This document shows, one piece after another, positions 6,557 to 8,518 of a stretch of DNA of 8,518 bases (position 1 is the first letter of the stretch; the number at the start of each line of letters is the position of its first letter). The translations under genes and the position numbers were made by a program. This DNA comes from an uncultured Terriglobus sp. (GTDB lineage: Bacteria; Acidobacteriota; Terriglobia; Terriglobales; Acidobacteriaceae). The notes under the pieces are model-generated. The model saw nothing but the letters and a program-made list of their open reading frames with translations. It ran no database searches and was not told the DNA's origin. The DNA is taken from contig CALMAP010000107.1 in NCBI GenBank assembly GCA_937859825.1, forward strand, positions 3,960-12,477. The letters run 5' to 3'.

Positions 6557-6934
6557 TGCTGACTTCAAGTGATCAGCAAGTCTCACGAAGCCTGCGGGTT
6601 CGGAATCGCTTGCCTCTCACTGACACAATGTCAACGCGTAAACAGCCAAGCCGCTCTTCAGCGGTACATTGGGCAACGCTTCGCGCGGTGCACTTACTTC
6701 CCTCTCGGAACTCGTCTTCGCGGCCACAAATCGAGGTTGCATTGCGAACAGGGTTTGATGATGCAGATGCCAGCGCTCGCGCGACTCGCATTCTTGATTC
6801 AGACCGCTCTCGTTATCCTTCCTTGCATACAAGGCGCTGCTGCGAGAACAGGGAAAAGCGGAAGACACATCCTTCCTAGGCTCGAAGCGCCACCCCACCT
6901 AAATGCGGATGCGTCCCGTGGCGCTAGTGCCTTA
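6557..6934. other. Intergenic stretch with no recognisable gene
   Basis: Several reading frames stay open here on both strands (for example 6569-6940 on +, and 6617-6898 on -). Their translations are rich in Ser, Arg, Ala and Cys with no motif I recognise. None has a convincing ribosome binding site, and the overlapping frames cannot all be coding. No RNA gene or clear promoter was seen. It probably holds the upstream region of the TonB-dependent receptor, or unrecognised decayed sequence. Confidence 0.4.
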
Positions 6935-6964
6935 GAGTAGGCCTACTCCGGGAAGGTGGTTCCC
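6935..6964 (+). promoter_or_regulatory. Perfect palindrome plus small hairpin in the receptor leader
   Basis: GAGTAGGCCTACTC (6935-6948) is a perfect 14-bp palindrome. One base later, GGGAA (6950-6954) pairs with TTCCC (6960-6964) around GGTGG, followed by TTT. The pair lies 15 to 45 bases before the receptor ATG and ends just upstream of its ribosome binding site. It could be a repressor operator or a leader structure acting on translation. No known regulator consensus was recognised. Confidence 0.35.
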
Positions 6965-6979
6965 TTTGAAGGTTATTCT

Positions 6980-8518
6980 ATGAAGCGGACATTTCTGTCA
7001 CTTGCGGTTCTATCTGCGCTGGCTTTTCCCTATCACGCGAGCTTCGCACAAGCTGCAGCCGCTTCTCTGCGAGGCGTTGTCAATGACGCAACGACGGCCG
7101 TCGTTCCCGGTGCCGAAGTCGTGCTCATTTCTACCGATACAGGCCAGCGTCACAGCCAGCACACTGACGGCCATGGTGAGTTCTCTTTTCAGGAGCTATT
7201 CATCGGGAACTATCGGCTGGAGGTACGCGTTCCTGGATTCGCCACCTGGTCCGACACGCATCTGCATCTTGACGTCGGCAATCAGTCGCAAATCGCGATT
7301 CGGTTAGTGGCTGCTTCCGCCCAGCAGACCATCGAGGTCACCTCCCAGGCGGCGCAGCTGCAGACCAATGAAACCGGCCAGGGTGCCGTCGTAGGTGAAC
7401 GCGAGATTGAGAGTCTGCCGCTCAATGGCCGCAATTTTACGCAACTTGGCATCCTGCAGCCCGGCGTGCGCGCGGCATCAGCCAGCCTGACGGTCATGGG
7501 GGCCTTCCGTCGCGCCGGTCAGAACTACGAAGTGAACGGCCAGCGTCCGGAGTCCAACACCTTTTTGCTCGATGGGATGCGCGATGTGAACCGCATGGAT
7601 GGCGGAATGGCATTTCGGCCGCCCGCCGATTCGATGGCCGAATTTCGTATTCTCACCAGCACCGCACCGCCCGAGTTTGGCTTTACGAACGGCGGCATCA
7701 CCACGGTGGTCACACGTTCCGGCACGAACCAAATTCATGGCACACTTTATGACTTCCTGCGCAATGACGTTCTGAATGCCAACAACACCTTTGCTCCGCG
7801 CAAGGAGCGCATGCGCCAAAATCAATATGGAGCCACTGCGGGCGGTCCGCTGCTGCGCGACCGGGCATGGCTCTTCGCCTACTATGAGGGCCTTCGGTCC
7901 GCGCAGGATGTTACCCATGGCGTGGTAGTACCGACCATGGCGGAGCGTAACGGTGATTTCTCAGCCGGTGCGCCAATCCTGATGAACAGCACCCGCACTC
8001 CCTACACCGGCAATCTTGCAACGCAGATCAATCCCATCACCGCCCGCTACCTGCAGTTCTATCCTGTGCCGAATACGTTAGAAAATCCGCACTTGGCACA
8101 GACTACGAACCTGAGCCGCTACAACAGCGATCAGGGAGGTGCCAAGGCCGACCTGCTGCTGCGTGAGAAAGACGTTCTAAGCGCACGATACAGCTATTCC
8201 ACGCTCGAATTTCGCGATCCGTACTCCGAACTCGGCGCAGACATCCCGGGCTTTCCCGTCGGCTACTTCACGAACACCCACCTGGGCGGCATCACCGAGA
8301 CGCACACCTTTTCCTCGACCACGGTGTTGACCGCAACCGTCAGCGTATTTCAAAACCACATCGTGCTGGACAAGCGCTTCTCCGGCTTCTCCCCACAGGC
8401 TTTCGGGTTCACCTACGCATCCACCCGGGCGGAAGCGACTGGCGCGCCGCTGATTCAGTTGCAGGGCTATTCCAACGCCGGCGATCCGATCATCAATCCC
8501 CGCGACACTGTGGAGAAT
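6980..8518 (+). CDS. TonB-dependent receptor (Oar-like) with carboxypeptidase-regulatory domain, 3' truncated
   Basis: An outer-membrane receptor of the acidobacterial type, 513 residues of what is normally roughly a 1000-residue protein; the frame is still open at the window edge. ATG 6980 has GAAGG seven bases upstream. A signal peptide (about 1-23, cleavage near ASFA|QA) is followed by a carboxypeptidase-regulatory-like beta-sandwich (about 29-105: SLRGVVNDATTAVVPGAEV, TDGHGEFSFQELFIGNYRLEV). Then comes the plug, with ESLPLNGRNFTQLGILQPGV, NGQRPESNTFLLDG, MAEFRILTS, and GGITTVVTRSGTNQIHGTLYDFLRND. The first barrel strands follow (AYYEGLRS, ARYSYS). Related proteins import large ligands such as oligosaccharides with energy from TonB, and the substrate here is unknown. 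It is separated from the upstream gene by 470 bases and a hairpin, so it is probably its own transcription unit. Confidence 0.95.
   Translation, partial: MKRTFLSLAVLSALAFPYHASFAQAAAASLRGVVNDATTAVVPGAEVVLISTDTGQRHSQHTDGHGEFSFQELFIGNYRLEVRVPGFATWSDTHLHLDVGNQSQIAIRLVAASAQQTIEVTSQAAQLQTNETGQGAVVGEREIESLPLNGRNFTQLGILQPGVRAASASLTVMGAFRRAGQNYEVNGQRPESNTFLLDGMRDVNRMDGGMAFRPPADSMAEFRILTSTAPPEFGFTNGGITTVVTRSGTNQIHGTLYDFLRNDVLNANNTFAPRKERMRQNQYGATAGGPLLRDRAWLFAYYEGLRSAQDVTHGVVVPTMAERNGDFSAGAPILMNSTRTPYTGNLATQINPITARYLQFYPVPNTLENPHLAQTTNLSRYNSDQGGAKADLLLREKDVLSARYSYSTLEFRDPYSELGADIPGFPVGYFTNTHLGGITETHTFSSTTVLTATVSVFQNHIVLDKRFSGFSPQAFGFTYASTRAEATGAPLIQLQGYSNAGDPIINPRDTVEN

Noticed and set aside
6556..6940. 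Overlapping open frames of 107 and 123 codons on + after the hairpin
   Set aside because: There is no ribosome binding site, no motif, and composition is dominated by Ser/Arg or Cys/Ala. Mutually overlapping frames on both strands point to chance.
7478..7918. 146-codon open frame on the - strand
   Set aside because: It is antisense to the TonB-dependent receptor plug, whose + strand translation is continuous and typical.
1..8518. CRISPR arrays, rRNA, direct repeat arrays
   Set aside because: No regularly spaced repeats or rRNA-like stretches were seen on either strand by eye.

Overview
The window looks like a chromosomal stretch from an Acidobacteriota member (class Terriglobia, Granulicella/Terriglobus/Edaphobacter-like). 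The main evidence is the gene entering at the right edge. It is a TonB-dependent receptor with a signal peptide, an N-terminal carboxypeptidase-regulatory-like domain and a plug carrying the LPLNGRNF motif, an architecture greatly expanded in that phylum. A NarL-type histidine kinase with an OB-fold-like periplasmic sensor fits the same assignment. Taxonomy is inferred from protein style only.

Left block (2-2628): three tightly packed + strand genes. They are the 3' end of a protein with a concanavalin-A-like/DUF1080-like domain (probably part of a secreted glycoside hydrolase), a membrane NarL-family sensor histidine kinase, and a NarL/LuxR response regulator. Consecutive genes overlap by 26 and 29 bases, so they are probably translated together as a two-component pair tied to a carbohydrate-active protein.

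Middle block (2629-6556): an accessory-looking island. A full-length serpin gene (3258-4361) sits between two decayed transposase fragments on the - strand. The upstream one is an ISL3-family remnant (about 2767-3181) with an in-frame stop and a frameshift. The downstream one is a probable IS5-like remnant (about 4368-4605) with a frameshift. After the second remnant comes a 577-aa protein (4776-6509) whose C-terminal half resembles, from memory, DUF6345. It carries a hydrophobic-strand-His-Gly block and a hydrophobic-strand-x-Cys block arranged like a clan CD (caspase/gingipain-type) cysteine peptidase, after an N-terminal half resembling a protease propeptide. A hairpin follows its stop codon.

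Right block (6557-8518): about 420 bases with no recognisable gene, including a perfect 14-bp palindrome and a small hairpin, then the TonB-dependent receptor, which runs off the window.

The most interesting hypothesis is that the serpin and the putative clan-CD-like protein form an inhibitor/protease (or inhibitor/toxin) pair. Neither has a recognisable signal peptide, they are neighbours on the same strand, and serpins are known to inhibit some clan CD peptidases across class. The pairing is inference and rests on the fold assignment of the 577-aa protein.
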